The position numbers and the translations under genes are program-made. From Burkholderia vietnamiensis LMG 10929 (GTDB lineage Bacteria; Pseudomonadota; Gammaproteobacteria; Burkholderiales; Burkholderiaceae), in contig NZ_CP009631.1 of NCBI RefSeq assembly GCF_000959445.1, positions 2,294,001 to 2,358,000 of the forward strand: a stretch of 64,000 bases of DNA. The letters run 5' to 3'. Under the pieces are notes generated by a model. That model saw only the letters and a program-made list of their open reading frames with translations, searched no databases and was not told where the DNA came from. This document shows, piece by piece, positions 1-9,794 of this stretch (positions are counted from its first letter, which is position 1; each line of letters begins with the position of its first letter).

Positions 1-1
1 G

Positions 2-556
2 CTCAATCAGCGCTCCGCAGAAAACGATTATCGTTATGCGGTGGCGGAGCACGATTGCTACAGCAAGTTCTTCGTCAATCACTGTCTCGGCAATGCGCGC
101 GACCGGATGCGCGAGGAGCGGGCGAGCATCCGCCAGGAGCAGCTCGCGCTCGACGACGAGCAGCGCGCGGTACGGGCGCGGCAGCGCGACCAGCAGCAGG
201 CGCTGAAGCAGGCGCAGAACGCGGCTGAGGCGCCGCAGCGCGCGGCGACCGACGCGGCGAACGCGGCCGCGTTCCGCGACAAGCAGGAGCAAAATGCACT
301 GAAGCAGGCGCAGCGCGGTGCGGAGGCGCCGCAGCATGCGGCGAGCAAGCAGGCATACGACCAGAAGCAGGCGGATTTCCAGCGCAAGCTCGACCAGGCG
401 CATCAGCAGGCCGCGCAGAAGGCGCAGGAGCGCGCGGACAACGCGACGCGCTATGAGCAGAAGCAGCGCGAAGCCGCCGAGCACAAGGCCGATGTCGCGC
501 GGCGTCAGCAGGAAGCGGCCGAGAAGGCCAAGCAGAAGCAACAGCTGGGGCAGTAA
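2..556 (+). CDS. Coiled-coil hypothetical protein, 5' end outside window
   Basis: The reading frame is open from base 2, so the true start probably lies upstream. A GTG at 41 could start a 171-residue version but has no clear ribosome binding site. From about residue 25 of that version the protein is almost entirely Gln, Ala, Lys, Arg and Glu, with heptad-like spacing and repeated AEAPQ-A segments, as expected of a long alpha-helical coiled coil. The visible N-terminal stretch contains two cysteines. I do not recognise a family. The base composition makes a long antisense ORF appear here, which I regard as a shadow. Confidence 0.6.
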   Translation, partial: LNQRSAENDYRYAVAEHDCYSKFFVNHCLGNARDRMREERASIRQEQLALDDEQRAVRARQRDQQQALKQAQNAAEAPQRAATDAANAAAFRDKQEQNALKQAQRGAEAPQHAASKQAYDQKQADFQRKLDQAHQQAAQKAQERADNATRYEQKQREAAEHKADVARRQQEAAEKAKQKQQLGQ

Positions 557-633
557 CGTGTTGGATTGAACCGGAGTCAGTCTCGTGCGTGCCGGCACGC
601 CAGCCGGCGCGCTGCTTCGATGAGGAGGCGCAT

Positions 634-849
634 ATGCAAAACCGTCCCACGGAACAGCAGCAGGAATTGCACAACCGTTTGGCTGCACTGCAGGAGCAGC
701 ATCGGCAGCTCGCTCGGGAGATCGAGCTGAAGGAAGGACACTCCGACATCGACGACGTCACGTTGCACCGCCTGAAGAAGGAAAAGCTGGCGGCCAAGGA
801 CAAAATCATTTTGCTGCAATCGCAGCTGGAACCGGATAAGCGCGCCTGA
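634..849 (+). CDS. YdcH-like small coiled-coil protein (DUF465-type)
   Basis: This 71-residue protein starts at ATG 634, preceded by GAGGAG at 622-627; a longer in-frame start at 589 has no such site. The sequence is a helical hairpin with LAALQEQHRQLAREIE near residues 16-31, followed by an HSDIDDVTLHRLKKEKLAAKD segment, which matches the pattern of YdcH/DUF465 proteins. The function of that family is not established. It lies between the coiled-coil protein and the helicase gene on the same strand. Family assignment is by remembered pattern only. Confidence 0.75.
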   Translation: MQNRPTEQQQELHNRLAALQEQHRQLAREIELKEGHSDIDDVTLHRLKKEKLAAKDKIILLQSQLEPDKRA

Positions 850-904
850 GCGCGGCCTGGCAAGCGCCGGCGCCGCCCGGGCGCTGGACACAGGAACGCT
901 TGCC

Positions 905-3154
905 TTGAACTCACCGCTTGAAGCCAATCCCGATGCCCGGCGTGACACGTCGTCCGCCGGGCGCGCCCGCGCGCCCGCAGGCACGTTCGAGCTGAGCCGC
1001 AAGCGCGTCGACGAGCTCGATACGATCTTCGGCGCCGACGGGCTGCTCGCGCGCGCGCTCGACGGCTATCATCCGCGCCAGTCCCAGATCGAGATGGCGC
1101 GCGCGGTCGCGTCGGCGATGGAGGCGTCCGCGCGTCGGATGCCCGATCCGGAAATCTTCGAAACCCGCAAGCGGCCGGCGCGCCGCCTCGGCGAAGGCGC
1201 CGCCGACAAGGCAGCGCAAGCCGGCGCGGACGACGCCGCGGCCGAGGCCGACAGCGACGCCGCGGACAACACGCTGATCGTCGAGGCCGGCACCGGCACC
1301 GGCAAGACCTACGCCTACCTGGTGCCCGCGATGCTGTGGGGCGGCAAGGTGATCGTGTCGACCGGCACGAAGCACTTGCAGGACCAGCTGTTCCAGCGCG
1401 ACATCCCGACCGTGCGCAACGCGCTGGCGGTGCCCGTGACGGTCGCGATGCTCAAGGGCCGCGCCAACTACCTGTGCCATTACTACCTGCAGCGCACCGC
1501 CGACAACGGCCGCCTGCCGTCGCGGCAGGACACCGCGTATCTGCAGGAGATCGTCCGTTTCGCGAAGGTGACGAAGAGCGGCGACAAGGCCGAGCTCGCG
1601 AGCGTGCCGGAGACGGCGCCCGTGTGGTCGATGGTCACGTCGACGCGCGACAACTGCCTCGGCCAGGAGTGCCCGTATTACAAGGAGTGCTTCGTGATGC
1701 AGGCGCGTCGCGAAGCGCAGCAGGCCGACATCGTCGTGGTCAACCATCACCTGTTCTTCGCGGACATCATGCTGCGCGACACCGGGATGGCCGAACTGCT
1801 GCCGAACGCGAACACGGTGATCTTCGACGAAGCGCACCAGTTGCCGGAGACGGCCACGCTGTTTTTCGGCGAGACGCTGTCGACCACGCAGATCCTCGAA
1901 CTGGCGCGCGATACCGTCGCCGAGGGCTTGAGCCATGCGCGCGATGCGGTCGAGTGGGTGAAGCTCGGCGGCGATCTGGAGCGTGCCGCGCGCGATCTGC
2001 GGCTCGCGTTCGCGAACGATCAGATCGTGCGCATGTCGCTCGCGCAGCTCGGTGACGATCACCCGATGTTCGCCGCGCTCGACGCGCTCGAGGTCGCACT
2101 CGATGCGCTCGCCTCGGCGCTCGCGGGGCAGGCCGAGCGTGCAGAATCGCTCGGCGCATGCCTGCGGCGCGCGCGCGAACTGCAGGCGCTGCTGGCGGGC
2201 TGGGTCGCGCCCGGCGCCGCGCAGGCGGCAGCGGATGCCGACGCGCGAGCGGCCGGCAACGACGGGGCTGCCGACGACCCGAACGAGAAGGTGCGCTGGG
2301 TCGAAGTGTTCGCGCATACGGTCCAGTTGCACGAGACGCCGCTGTCGGTCGCGCCGATTTTCGCGAAGCAGCGCGCCGGCGTGCCGCGTGCATGGGTATT
2401 CACGTCGGCGACGCTGTCCGTGCGCGGCGACTTCACGCACTACGCGGCGCAGATGGGGCTCAGCTCACGCCGCTCGATGACGCTCGCGAGCCCGTTCGAC
2501 TATCAGACGCAGGGGCTGCTGTACGTGCCGCGCAACCTGCCGCAACCGTCGTCGCCCGGATTCACCGACGCGGTGTTCGACGCGGCGCTGCCGGCGATCG
2601 AGGCGTCGGGCGGCGGCGTGTTCATGCTGTGCACGACGCTGCGCGCGGTCGACCGGATCGCATCGAAGCTGCGCGACGTGATCGAGTCGCGCGGCTGGAA
2701 GACGCCGCTGCTGGTGCAGGGCGACGCGAGCCGGACCGAGCTGCTCGATCGCTTCCGTGCATACGGCAATGCGATCCTGGTCGGCAGCCAGAGTTTCTGG
2801 GAAGGCGTGGACGTGCGCGGCGATGCGCTGTCGCTCGTCGTGATCGACAAGCTGCCGTTCGCGCCGCCCGACGATCCGGTGCTGGCTGCGCGGCTCGACG
2901 CGCTGACCAAGAAGGGCCTCAGCCCGTTCGCCGTGCATCAGCTGCCGCAGGCGGTGATCACGCTGAAGCAGGGCGCCGGCCGCCTGATCCGTGCCGAAAC
3001 CGACCGCGGCGTGCTGATGATCTGCGACACGCGGCTCGTGGACAAGCCTTACGGTCGCCGGATCTGGCAAAGCCTGCCGCCGTTCAAGCGCACGCGCGAG
3101 ATCGCGGTCGTGCAGGACTTCTTCGACGATCATCGCGCCGGAAAGAGCGCGTGA
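905..3154 (+). CDS. DinG/YoaA-type ATP-dependent DNA helicase with Fe-S cluster
   Basis: This 749-residue XPD-like superfamily 2 helicase carries Walker A GTGTGKT near residues 129-135 and a DEAH box near 308-311. Between them lie cysteines in the arrangement of the 4Fe-4S domain of DinG/XPD helicases (LCHYY, then NCLGQEC and KECF near residues 193-264). The C-terminal half carries the second RecA-like domain, including GSQSFWEGVD and QGAGRLIR. An Ala/Asp-rich insertion at about 95-120 precedes Walker A. The family unwinds DNA 5' to 3' during repair or replication-transcription conflict. The start is TTG; the frame begins here and no better upstream site is visible. A terminator follows the stop. 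Confidence 0.9.
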   Translation: MNSPLEANPDARRDTSSAGRARAPAGTFELSRKRVDELDTIFGADGLLARALDGYHPRQSQIEMARAVASAMEASARRMPDPEIFETRKRPARRLGEGAADKAAQAGADDAAAEADSDAADNTLIVEAGTGTGKTYAYLVPAMLWGGKVIVSTGTKHLQDQLFQRDIPTVRNALAVPVTVAMLKGRANYLCHYYLQRTADNGRLPSRQDTAYLQEIVRFAKVTKSGDKAELASVPETAPVWSMVTSTRDNCLGQECPYYKECFVMQARREAQQADIVVVNHHLFFADIMLRDTGMAELLPNANTVIFDEAHQLPETATLFFGETLSTTQILELARDTVAEGLSHARDAVEWVKLGGDLERAARDLRLAFANDQIVRMSLAQLGDDHPMFAALDALEVALDALASALAGQAERAESLGACLRRARELQALLAGWVAPGAAQAAADADARAAGNDGAADDPNEKVRWVEVFAHTVQLHETPLSVAPIFAKQRAGVPRAWVFTSATLSVRGDFTHYAAQMGLSSRRSMTLASPFDYQTQGLLYVPRNLPQPSSPGFTDAVFDAALPAIEASGGGVFMLCTTLRAVDRIASKLRDVIESRGWKTPLLVQGDASRTELLDRFRAYGNAILVGSQSFWEGVDVRGDALSLVVIDKLPFAPPDDPVLAARLDALTKKGLSPFAVHQLPQAVITLKQGAGRLIRAETDRGVLMICDTRLVDKPYGRRIWQSLPPFKRTREIAVVQDFFDDHRAGKSA

Positions 3155-3182
3155 TCGAGGCGCCCGCTGCACGGGCGTCGGC

Positions 3183-3218
3183 AACAAAAAACCCGGCTCG
3201 ATGGCCGGGTTTTTTGTT
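3183..3218. terminator. Bidirectional intrinsic terminator
   Basis: A GC-rich stem ACCCGGC/GCCGGGT is flanked by A-run and T-run, so it reads as a terminator on both strands. It sits between the convergent helicase and bamD genes. Confidence 0.9.
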
Positions 3219-3235
3219 GCTGCGGCGAGCGACGC

Positions 3236-4060
3236 TCAGAACTGCCACCACGACCGCTTCGCGCCGGGGCGTGAATGGCCGGTGATGTACGGGCTGTCCG
3301 GGAACGTTCCTGCGAGCACGCGCTTCGTGTCTTCCGCGAGCTGCGGCTGGTTCAGCTTGCCGTACGACAGGACCATGATGTGCAGCGCGTCCTCGATCGC
3401 CGGCGCGCCCTTGTAGTCCTTGATCGCGAGCTGCGCGCGGTTGATCGCCGCGACGTACGCGCCGCGCCGATAGTAGTAATCGGCCGCATGCACTTCGTGC
3501 GACGCCAGCGCGTTGACGATGTAGCGCATCCGCGCGGCGGCGTCGGGTGCGTACTTGCTCTTCGGATAGCGGTCGACGACGACCTTGAACGCATCGTACG
3601 ACTCGCGCAGCGCCTGCGGGTCGCGCTCGCTCATGTCCTGGCCGGAGAAGCGGCCGAACAGCCCGAGATCGTCGTTGAAGTGGATCATCCCCTTCAGGTA
3701 GTACGCGTACGGGATGTCCGGGTGATCGGGGTGAAGCTGGATGAAGCGGTCGACGGCCTGATCGGCGGCGGCCGCTTCGTTGTCCTTCCAGTTGCAGTAC
3801 GCGACGTTGATCTGCGCCTGTTGCGCGAAATGGCCGAACGGATCGCGGCCTTGCAGCGATTCGAAATATTTCGCGCATTTGCCCCAGTCGCCGCCGGACA
3901 GTGCGTCCTGGGCCTCTGAGTATAATTTGTTGTTCGACCAGGTAGCCGTCTCGTCCTGCTTCTGCGGCAAGCCGTGGCAGCCGGCGATGAGGGCCGCGGC
4001 CGCTACCGCCGCAGCTCGGGCGGCGACGGTTTTGGCCGTACGTTTGGTCGAATTCATCAT
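3236..4060 (-). CDS. bamD: Outer membrane assembly lipoprotein BamD
   Basis: This 274-residue protein has an Ala-rich signal peptide ending in the lipobox LIAG-Cys (Cys28 counted from the first of two adjacent Met codons, 4060 and 4057). The mature part carries TPR-like helices, including FDVVV/YPKS-type repeats such as the segment with YPKSKYAPDA and the C-terminal PDSPY motif typical of BamD. In the BAM complex BamD is the essential lipoprotein that docks on BamA and helps insert beta-barrel proteins. It is divergent from rluD with a 41-bp gap, an arrangement common in Gram-negatives. A longer in-frame start at 4189 would enter rluD and lacks the signal sequence. Confidence 0.95.
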   Translation of the reverse strand: MMNSTKRTAKTVAARAAAVAAAALIAGCHGLPQKQDETATWSNNKLYSEAQDALSGGDWGKCAKYFESLQGRDPFGHFAQQAQINVAYCNWKDNEAAAADQAVDRFIQLHPDHPDIPYAYYLKGMIHFNDDLGLFGRFSGQDMSERDPQALRESYDAFKVVVDRYPKSKYAPDAAARMRYIVNALASHEVHAADYYYRRGAYVAAINRAQLAIKDYKGAPAIEDALHIMVLSYGKLNQPQLAEDTKRVLAGTFPDSPYITGHSRPGAKRSWWQF

Positions 4061-4101
4061 GCTCGCATGTCCTAGCTTCAAGTCTCGGTGACCCAGTCTA
4101 A

Positions 4102-5307
4102 ATGACCCGTTCAAGTTCGCAGAATGCCCCGCGGGGCAAGTCAGATCGCGAAGATTATAGCCCAAGCGCCCGGCCCGCCGACGCTGCATCGGGGGATTCC
4201 GTCGATGACGATCTGCCCGCCGCTGCGTTGCAGCCGGCTGCCGGCCCGTCGGCGGCGGCCGACGCTGCGCCGCGCGTCGTCGAAGTGCCGCTGTCGCTCG
4301 CCGGCGAGCGCCTCGACAAGGCGCTCGCCCAGTTGTTTCCCGAATTCTCGCGCAGCCGTCTGCAGAGCTGGATCGAGGCTCAGCGCGTGCTGATCGACGG
4401 CGCGCCGGCGAAGATCCGCCAGCCCGTGCCGCTCGGCGCGAAGATCGAGCTCGTGCCCGATCTGCTTCCGGAACAGCTCGCGTTCGCCGCTGAGCCGGTG
4501 CCGCTCGACGTGATCTACGAGGACGACGCGCTCGTCGTCATCAACAAGCCGGCCGGCCTCGTCGTCCATCCGGCCGCCGGCAACTGGAGCGGCACGCTGC
4601 TGAACGGCTTGCTGCACCGCTACGGCGACGCGGCCGCCGGCCTGCCGCGGGCGGGCATCGTCCACCGGCTCGACAAGGAAACGTCGGGGCTGATGGTGGT
4701 CGCCCGCACGCTCGCCGCGCAGACGGACCTCGTGCGCCAGCTGCAGGCGCGCACCGTGAAGCGCCGCTACTTCGCGCTCGTGTGGGGCACCATGCCCGAG
4801 GAGGGCACGATCGACGCGCCGATCGGGCGCGATCCGCGCGAGCGCACGCGCATGGCGGTGGTCACCGGCGCATCGGGCAAGCCCGCACGCACCCATTTCC
4901 GCACGGTTGACACATGCGTGTGGCAACGTCAGCCGGTGTCGGCGATCCAGTGCGATCTCGAAACTGGCCGCACGCACCAGATCCGCGTGCACTGCTCGCA
5001 TGCGGGCCATCCGTTGCTCGGCGATCCGGTCTACGGGCGCGCACGCGGCAAGCGCTCGGTCACGCCGCTGCCGAACGGCTTCGCCCGTCAGGCGCTGCAC
5101 GCATGGCGACTCGGTCTCGTGCATCCGGTCACGGGCAAGACGATGCAGTGGCGCTGCCCGTTGCCGGACGACATGAACGAGCTGGTCGCCGCACTCGGCT
5201 TCGGGCAGGGCGACGACGAGTTCGACGACGACGGCATCTACGACGATGACGACTTCGCCGGCGAATATCACGACGATGAGCCGTATCAGGACGACGAGGA
5301 GGAGTGA
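4102..5307 (+). CDS. rluD: 23S rRNA pseudouridine synthase RluD
   Basis: The 401-residue protein has an Ala/Ser-rich N-terminal extension of about 55 residues, an S4 RNA-binding domain from about residue 59 to 120, and the RluA-type catalytic motif HRLDKETSG, with the catalytic aspartate at residue 191. It would isomerise uridines 1911, 1915 and 1917 in helix 69 of 23S rRNA by analogy with E. coli RluD. The last 35 residues are an Asp/Glu/Tyr tail, longer and more acidic than in E. coli. Its stop codon abuts the pgeF start, so the two are probably cotranscribed. Confidence 0.93.
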   Translation: MTRSSSQNAPRGKSDREDYSPSARPADAASGDSVDDDLPAAALQPAAGPSAAADAAPRVVEVPLSLAGERLDKALAQLFPEFSRSRLQSWIEAQRVLIDGAPAKIRQPVPLGAKIELVPDLLPEQLAFAAEPVPLDVIYEDDALVVINKPAGLVVHPAAGNWSGTLLNGLLHRYGDAAAGLPRAGIVHRLDKETSGLMVVARTLAAQTDLVRQLQARTVKRRYFALVWGTMPEEGTIDAPIGRDPRERTRMAVVTGASGKPARTHFRTVDTCVWQRQPVSAIQCDLETGRTHQIRVHCSHAGHPLLGDPVYGRARGKRSVTPLPNGFARQALHAWRLGLVHPVTGKTMQWRCPLPDDMNELVAALGFGQGDDEFDDDGIYDDDDFAGEYHDDEPYQDDEEE

Positions 5308-6153
5308 GTGCCGATGACGAATCTGGCGCCGTTGACATGGCACGACTGCGTGCGGCCCGACTGGCAGGTAGCGCCGCGCGTGCGCGCGCTGATCACCACG
5401 CGCGACGGCGGCGTGAGCGAAGGTCCGTACGGGCGCTGGCAGGCCGGCGCCGCGTTGCCGGGCGGGATGAATCTCGGCCTGCACACGGGTGACGAGCCGG
5501 CGCACGTCGCCGAGAACCGCGCGCGTCTGCTCGCGCTCGCGGGGCAGTCGCAGGCGGCGTGGCTCGAGCAGGTCCACGGCGCGCGGATCGTGCGCGCGGA
5601 CGAGGTGATCGACGCCGCGCCGCATGCGAGCGCGCCCGTGCAGGCCGACGCGAGCGTGACGGATCGCGCGGGCGTGATGTGTGTCGTGATGGTCGCCGAC
5701 TGCATGCCGGTGCTGCTGTGCGACGCGCGGGGCCGCGCGGTGGGCGTGGCCCATGCCGGCTGGCGCGGGCTGGCCGCGGGCATCGTCGAGCAGACGGCGG
5801 CCCGCGTCGCGGCGCTCGCGGGCGGCGCGGCCGGTGAACTCCACGCCTACCTCGGCCCGTCGATCGGTCCGCATGCGTTCGAAGTGGGCGCCGAGGTGCG
5901 CGACGCGTTTCTCGACACGGCTGCGCAGTCGGAGCATGATGACACGCGGCAAGCGTTCGTCGCGATCGACGGCGCGCCCGGCAAGTACCTCGCCGATCTG
6001 CCGGCGCTGGCGCGCGTGCGGCTCGCGCGCGCAGGCGTCGTGCGCGTCAGCGGCGGGACCGCCTGCACGGTCGCCGAACGCACGCGCTTCTATTCCTACC
6101 GGCGCGATCGTGTGACCGGGCGGATGGCCGCGGCGATCTGGCTGTCCGATTGA
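5308..6153 (+). CDS. pgeF: Polyphenol oxidase / purine nucleoside phosphorylase family protein (YfiH/PgeF)
   Basis: This 281-residue protein has the DUF152/YfiH hallmarks: NLGLHTGDEPAHVAENR, a QVHG motif, the ADCMPVLL zinc-site segment and AHAGWRG. Family members are annotated as multicopper-like laccases and have been shown to act on purine nucleosides; E. coli YfiH also edits peptidoglycan precursors. The start is GTG 5308 directly after the rluD stop, with AGGAGG at 5297-5302; ATG 5314 is an equally spaced alternative. Coupling to rluD is conserved in many proteobacteria. Confidence 0.88.
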   Translation: MPMTNLAPLTWHDCVRPDWQVAPRVRALITTRDGGVSEGPYGRWQAGAALPGGMNLGLHTGDEPAHVAENRARLLALAGQSQAAWLEQVHGARIVRADEVIDAAPHASAPVQADASVTDRAGVMCVVMVADCMPVLLCDARGRAVGVAHAGWRGLAAGIVEQTAARVAALAGGAAGELHAYLGPSIGPHAFEVGAEVRDAFLDTAAQSEHDDTRQAFVAIDGAPGKYLADLPALARVRLARAGVVRVSGGTACTVAERTRFYSYRRDRVTGRMAAAIWLSD

Positions 6154-6365
6154 CACCGGGTCGCGCACTTGCGCGTGCCGCGTGTTGCGCCGCAAAATCG
6201 GTTTGTCTCGATATTACCGACGCAATGCGGCGCGGCATGTACACCGGAATGAATAATCGCAAACGCCCGTCACCGAAAATGTTTTATGTTTCCGCGCGAG
6301 CCTTGTCCCGCCTGTCGCGCGACGATTATCTCCGGGCAGAAATGTTCGGTCCTTTGATGTGGCGC

Positions 6366-6411
6366 TTCACATGGGGAAAACGATAATGATAAAAATACCG
6401 CACTGCGGCAG
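6366..6411 (+). promoter_or_regulatory. Candidate phaC promoter with a PhaR-like operator
   Basis: The 365-bp gap 6154-6518 holds no convincing gene. TTCACA (6366-6371), an 18-bp spacer and TAAAAA (6390-6395) form a possible sigma-70 promoter. CTGCGGCAG at 6403-6411 would overlap the start of transcription, and TTGCGCCGCAA lies at 6185-6195. PhaR-type repressors are described as binding TGC-rich CTGC/GCAG palindromes, so autoregulation of the cluster is plausible; this is inference. Confidence 0.4.
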
Positions 6412-6518
6412 AATCTGGAGATGCCTCTCCAGAGCATGACGGCCCGGCTCGCAGCCGGCATGCCGCGCGCGAGCAGGATTTCACGGTTGACGCTCACGAA
6501 TCACCGGTAAGGCAGGTA

Positions 6519-8393
6519 ATGACAGCATCGAAAAATTCGTCGACGTCCGCTCAGGCGGGCACTTCCGCGGGCAGTACGGGCTTCGATCAGGCTGCCCAGC
6601 CGATGCAGCAGATGTTCGAGTCGTGGTTGAACGCATGGCGCGGTTTTGCCGATCCGGCGCGCGTGGCCACCGCGGCGAGCGCCGCGAATCCGTTCGCCGC
6701 ATTCCAGTTCCCCGCAGCGCTTCCGTTCCAGATGCCGGCGATGCCCGACCTCGCGGGCCTCGGCAATTTCGCTTCGCCGTTCGCGGGGCTGAAGCTGCCG
6801 GTCGCCGCGATCCCTCCCGAGCGGCTCCAGAAACTGCAGGCCGACTACGCGCGCGACTGCATCACGCTGATGCAGCAGGCGAGCGCCGCGAAGCTCGAAT
6901 CTCCCGAGTTGAAAGACCGCCGCTTCAGCGGCGACGCATGGAAGGCGTCGCCCGCGCACGCGTTCGCGGCGGCGTGGTATCTGCTCAATGCGCGCTATCT
7001 GCAGGAGCTGGCCGACGCGCTCGAGACCGATCCGAAAACGCGCGAGCGCATCCGTTTCGCGGTCCAGCAATGGACGGCCGCCGCCGCGCCGAGCAACTTC
7101 CTCGCGCTCAATCCCGATGCGCAGAAATCGATCCTCGACACGCAGGGCGAAAGTCTGCGTCAGGGGATGATGAACCTGCTCGGCGACATGCAGCGCGGCA
7201 AGATCTCCCAGACCGACGAATCGCAGTTCGTGGTCGGCAAGAATCTCGGCTGTACCGAAGGCGCGGTGGTCTACGAGAACGACCTGATCCAGCTGATCCA
7301 GTACAACGCGAAGGCGGACAAGGTATTCGAGCGGCCGTTGCTGATCGTGCCGCCGTGCATCAACAAGTTCTACATCCTCGACCTGCAGCCCGAGAACTCG
7401 CTCGTCGCGCATGCGCTGTCGAGCGGCCACCAGGTGTTCCTCGTGTCGTGGCGCAACGCCGATGCGTCGGTTGCGCACAAGACCTGGGACGACTACATGA
7501 ACGAAGGGCTGCTCGCGGCGATCGACGCCGTGCAGCAGGTGAGCGGCCGCGAGCAGATCAACACGCTCGGCTTCTGCGTCGGCGGCACGATGCTCGCGAC
7601 GGCGCTGGCGGTGCTCGCGGCGCGCGGCGAACATCCGGCCGCGTCGATGACGCTGCTGACTGCGATGCTCGACTTCACCGACACCGGCATCCTCGACGTG
7701 TTCGTCGACGAGGCGCACGTGCAGATGCGCGAGCAGACCATCGGCGGCAAGAACGGCACGGCGCCGGGGCTGATGCGCGGCGTCGAGTTCGCCAACACGT
7801 TCTCGTTCCTGCGGCCGAACGATCTGGTGTGGAACTACGTCGTCGACAACTACCTGAAGGGCCGCACGCCGGCCGCGTTCGACCTGCTGTACTGGAACAG
7901 CGACTCGACGAGCCTGCCCGGGCCGATGTACGCGTGGTATCTGCGCAATACCTACCTCGAGAACAAGCTCCGCGAGCCGAACGCACTGACGGTTTGCGGC
8001 GAGCCCGTCGACCTGTCGCGCATCGACGTGCCGACCTTCATCTACGGCTCGCGCGAGGACCACATCGTGCCGTGGCAGACGGCCTACGCATCGACGTCGA
8101 TCCTGACGGGCCCGCTGAAGTTCGTGCTCGGCGCATCGGGCCACATTGCCGGCGTGATCAATCCGCCGGCGAAGAAGAAGCGCAGCTACTGGGTCAACGA
8201 CGGCGATCTGCCCGAAGCCGCGGACGACTGGTTCGCGGGCGCGACCGAGCAGCCGGGCAGCTGGTGGACCACCTGGGTGGAATGGCTCGACCAGTACGGC
8301 GGCCGCAAGGTGGCGCCGCCGGCGCAGCCGGGCTCCGCGCAGTTTCCGGTGATCGAGCCGGCGCCGGGCCGCTACGTGTTGCAGCGCGATTGA
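6519..8393 (+). CDS. phaC: Class I polyhydroxyalkanoate synthase
   Basis: The 624-residue enzyme polymerises (R)-3-hydroxybutyryl-CoA into PHB on the granule surface. The catalytic triad is visible: Cys353 in the lipase-like box GFCVGG, Asp514 in SREDHIVPW and His542 in ASGHIAGV. Length, N-terminal region and single-subunit organisation fit class I synthases of the Cupriavidus/Burkholderia type. The start ATG 6519 follows AAGGCAGG-like purines. It is the first gene of phaC-phbA-phbB-phaR, a complete pathway from acetyl-CoA to polymer plus its regulator. Confidence 0.96.
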   Translation: MTASKNSSTSAQAGTSAGSTGFDQAAQPMQQMFESWLNAWRGFADPARVATAASAANPFAAFQFPAALPFQMPAMPDLAGLGNFASPFAGLKLPVAAIPPERLQKLQADYARDCITLMQQASAAKLESPELKDRRFSGDAWKASPAHAFAAAWYLLNARYLQELADALETDPKTRERIRFAVQQWTAAAAPSNFLALNPDAQKSILDTQGESLRQGMMNLLGDMQRGKISQTDESQFVVGKNLGCTEGAVVYENDLIQLIQYNAKADKVFERPLLIVPPCINKFYILDLQPENSLVAHALSSGHQVFLVSWRNADASVAHKTWDDYMNEGLLAAIDAVQQVSGREQINTLGFCVGGTMLATALAVLAARGEHPAASMTLLTAMLDFTDTGILDVFVDEAHVQMREQTIGGKNGTAPGLMRGVEFANTFSFLRPNDLVWNYVVDNYLKGRTPAAFDLLYWNSDSTSLPGPMYAWYLRNTYLENKLREPNALTVCGEPVDLSRIDVPTFIYGSREDHIVPWQTAYASTSILTGPLKFVLGASGHIAGVINPPAKKKRSYWVNDGDLPEAADDWFAGATEQPGSWWTTWVEWLDQYGGRKVAPPAQPGSAQFPVIEPAPGRYVLQRD

Positions 8394-8492
8394 CGAAAGC
8401 CGGGCAGCGGCGCACGCTGTTCGGCGCATAACAGTTTTTTTAACAGGGTCGGTGGCGACGCGCCGTGTCGTGCGGGCCCGGAGGAAACGGAA

Positions 8493-9674
8493 ATGACGGA
8501 CGTAGTGATCGTATCGGCCGCGCGGACCGCGGTCGGCAAATTCGGTGGTTCGCTCGCGAAGGTTGCGGCACCGGAGTTGGGCGCGACGGTGATTCGCGCG
8601 GTGCTGGAGCGCGCAGGCGTGCAGCCCGATCAAGTGAGCGAAGTGATCATGGGCCAGGTGCTGGCGGCGGGCTCGGGGCAGAACCCGGCGCGTCAGTCGC
8701 TGATCAAGGCCGGGCTGCCGACGGCGGTGCCGGGCATGACGATCAACAAGGTGTGCGGCTCGGGCCTGAAGGCGGTGATGCTGGCGGCGAACGCGATCGC
8801 GGCGGGCGACGCGGAGATCGTGATCGCGGGCGGCCAGGAGAACATGAGCGCGGCGCCGCACGTGCTGCCGGGCTCGCGCGACGGGTTCCGGATGGGCGAT
8901 GCGAAGCTGGTCGACACGATGATCGTCGACGGGCTGTGGGACGTGTACAACCAGTACCACATGGGCATCACGGCGGAGAACGTCGCGAAGGAATACGGGA
9001 TCACGCGCGAAGAGCAGGACGCGTTCGCGGCGCTGTCGCAGAACAAGGCGGAAGCCGCGCAGAAGGCCGGCCGCTTCGCCGACGAAATCGTGCCGGTGTC
9101 GATTCCGCAGCGCAAGGGCGAGCCGCTGCAGTTCGCGACCGACGAGTTCGTGCGTCACGGCGTGACGGCGGAATCGTTGGCGGGGCTGAAGCCGGCGTTC
9201 GCGAAGGACGGCTCGGTGACGGCGGCGAACGCGTCGGGGCTGAACGACGGCGCGGCGGCGGTGCTGGTGATGTCGGCGCGGAAGGCGCAGTCGCTGGGCC
9301 TCACGCCGCTGGCGCGCATCAAGGCGTACGCGAACGCGGGCGTGGATCCGAGCGTGATGGGCATGGGGCCGGTGCCGGCGTCGCGGCGCTGCCTGGAGCG
9401 CGCGGGCTGGACGCCGGGCGATCTGGACCTGATGGAAATCAACGAGGCGTTCGCGGCGCAGGCGCTGGCGGTGCACAAGCAGATGGGCTGGGACACGTCG
9501 AAGGTGAACGTGAACGGCGGCGCGATCGCGATCGGTCACCCGATCGGCGCCTCGGGCTGCCGGATTCTGGTGACGCTGCTGCACGAGATGGTCAAGCGCG
9601 ATGCGAAGCGCGGGCTGGCGTCGCTGTGCATCGGCGGCGGGATGGGCGTGGCGCTCGCGGTGGAGCGCGCGTAA
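8493..9674 (+). CDS. phbA: Acetyl-CoA acetyltransferase (beta-ketothiolase)
   Basis: This 393-residue thiolase condenses two acetyl-CoA to acetoacetyl-CoA, the first PHB step. Active-site residues are present: acylated Cys88 in NKVCGSG, His349 in IAIGHPIG and Cys379 in [19 protein letters not shown] precedes the ATG. The 99-bp gap after phaC contains no terminator, so cotranscription is likely. Confidence 0.95.
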   Translation: MTDVVIVSAARTAVGKFGGSLAKVAAPELGATVIRAVLERAGVQPDQVSEVIMGQVLAAGSGQNPARQSLIKAGLPTAVPGMTINKVCGSGLKAVMLAANAIAAGDAEIVIAGGQENMSAAPHVLPGSRDGFRMGDAKLVDTMIVDGLWDVYNQYHMGITAENVAKEYGITREEQDAFAALSQNKAEAAQKAGRFADEIVPVSIPQRKGEPLQFATDEFVRHGVTAESLAGLKPAFAKDGSVTAANASGLNDGAAAVLVMSARKAQSLGLTPLARIKAYANAGVDPSVMGMGPVPASRRCLERAGWTPGDLDLMEINEAFAAQALAVHKQMGWDTSKVNVNGGAIAIGHPIGASGCRILVTLLHEMVKRDAKRGLASLCIGGGMGVALAVERA

Positions 9675-9794
9675 GCGGTCGTCCGTAATCGGCCGAACCG
9701 ATCCGGGCGCCGGCCGAAGCCGCAATCGGCCGGCGTCACGTGAAAGTCAGAGGGGCCTTCTGCAGCTCTCGAATCTAAAAATGGAGAGAGATTT

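Noticed and set aside
6150..6386. 78-codon ORF upstream of phaC
   Set aside because: No binding site, overlaps the promoter region and shows no protein-like composition.
6501..9725. Antisense ORF of more than 1000 codons opposite phaC and phbA
   Set aside because: Shadow of GC-rich codon use: the opposite strand has clear catalytic motifs and this frame is a low-complexity Arg/His/Ala/Val mix without a binding site.
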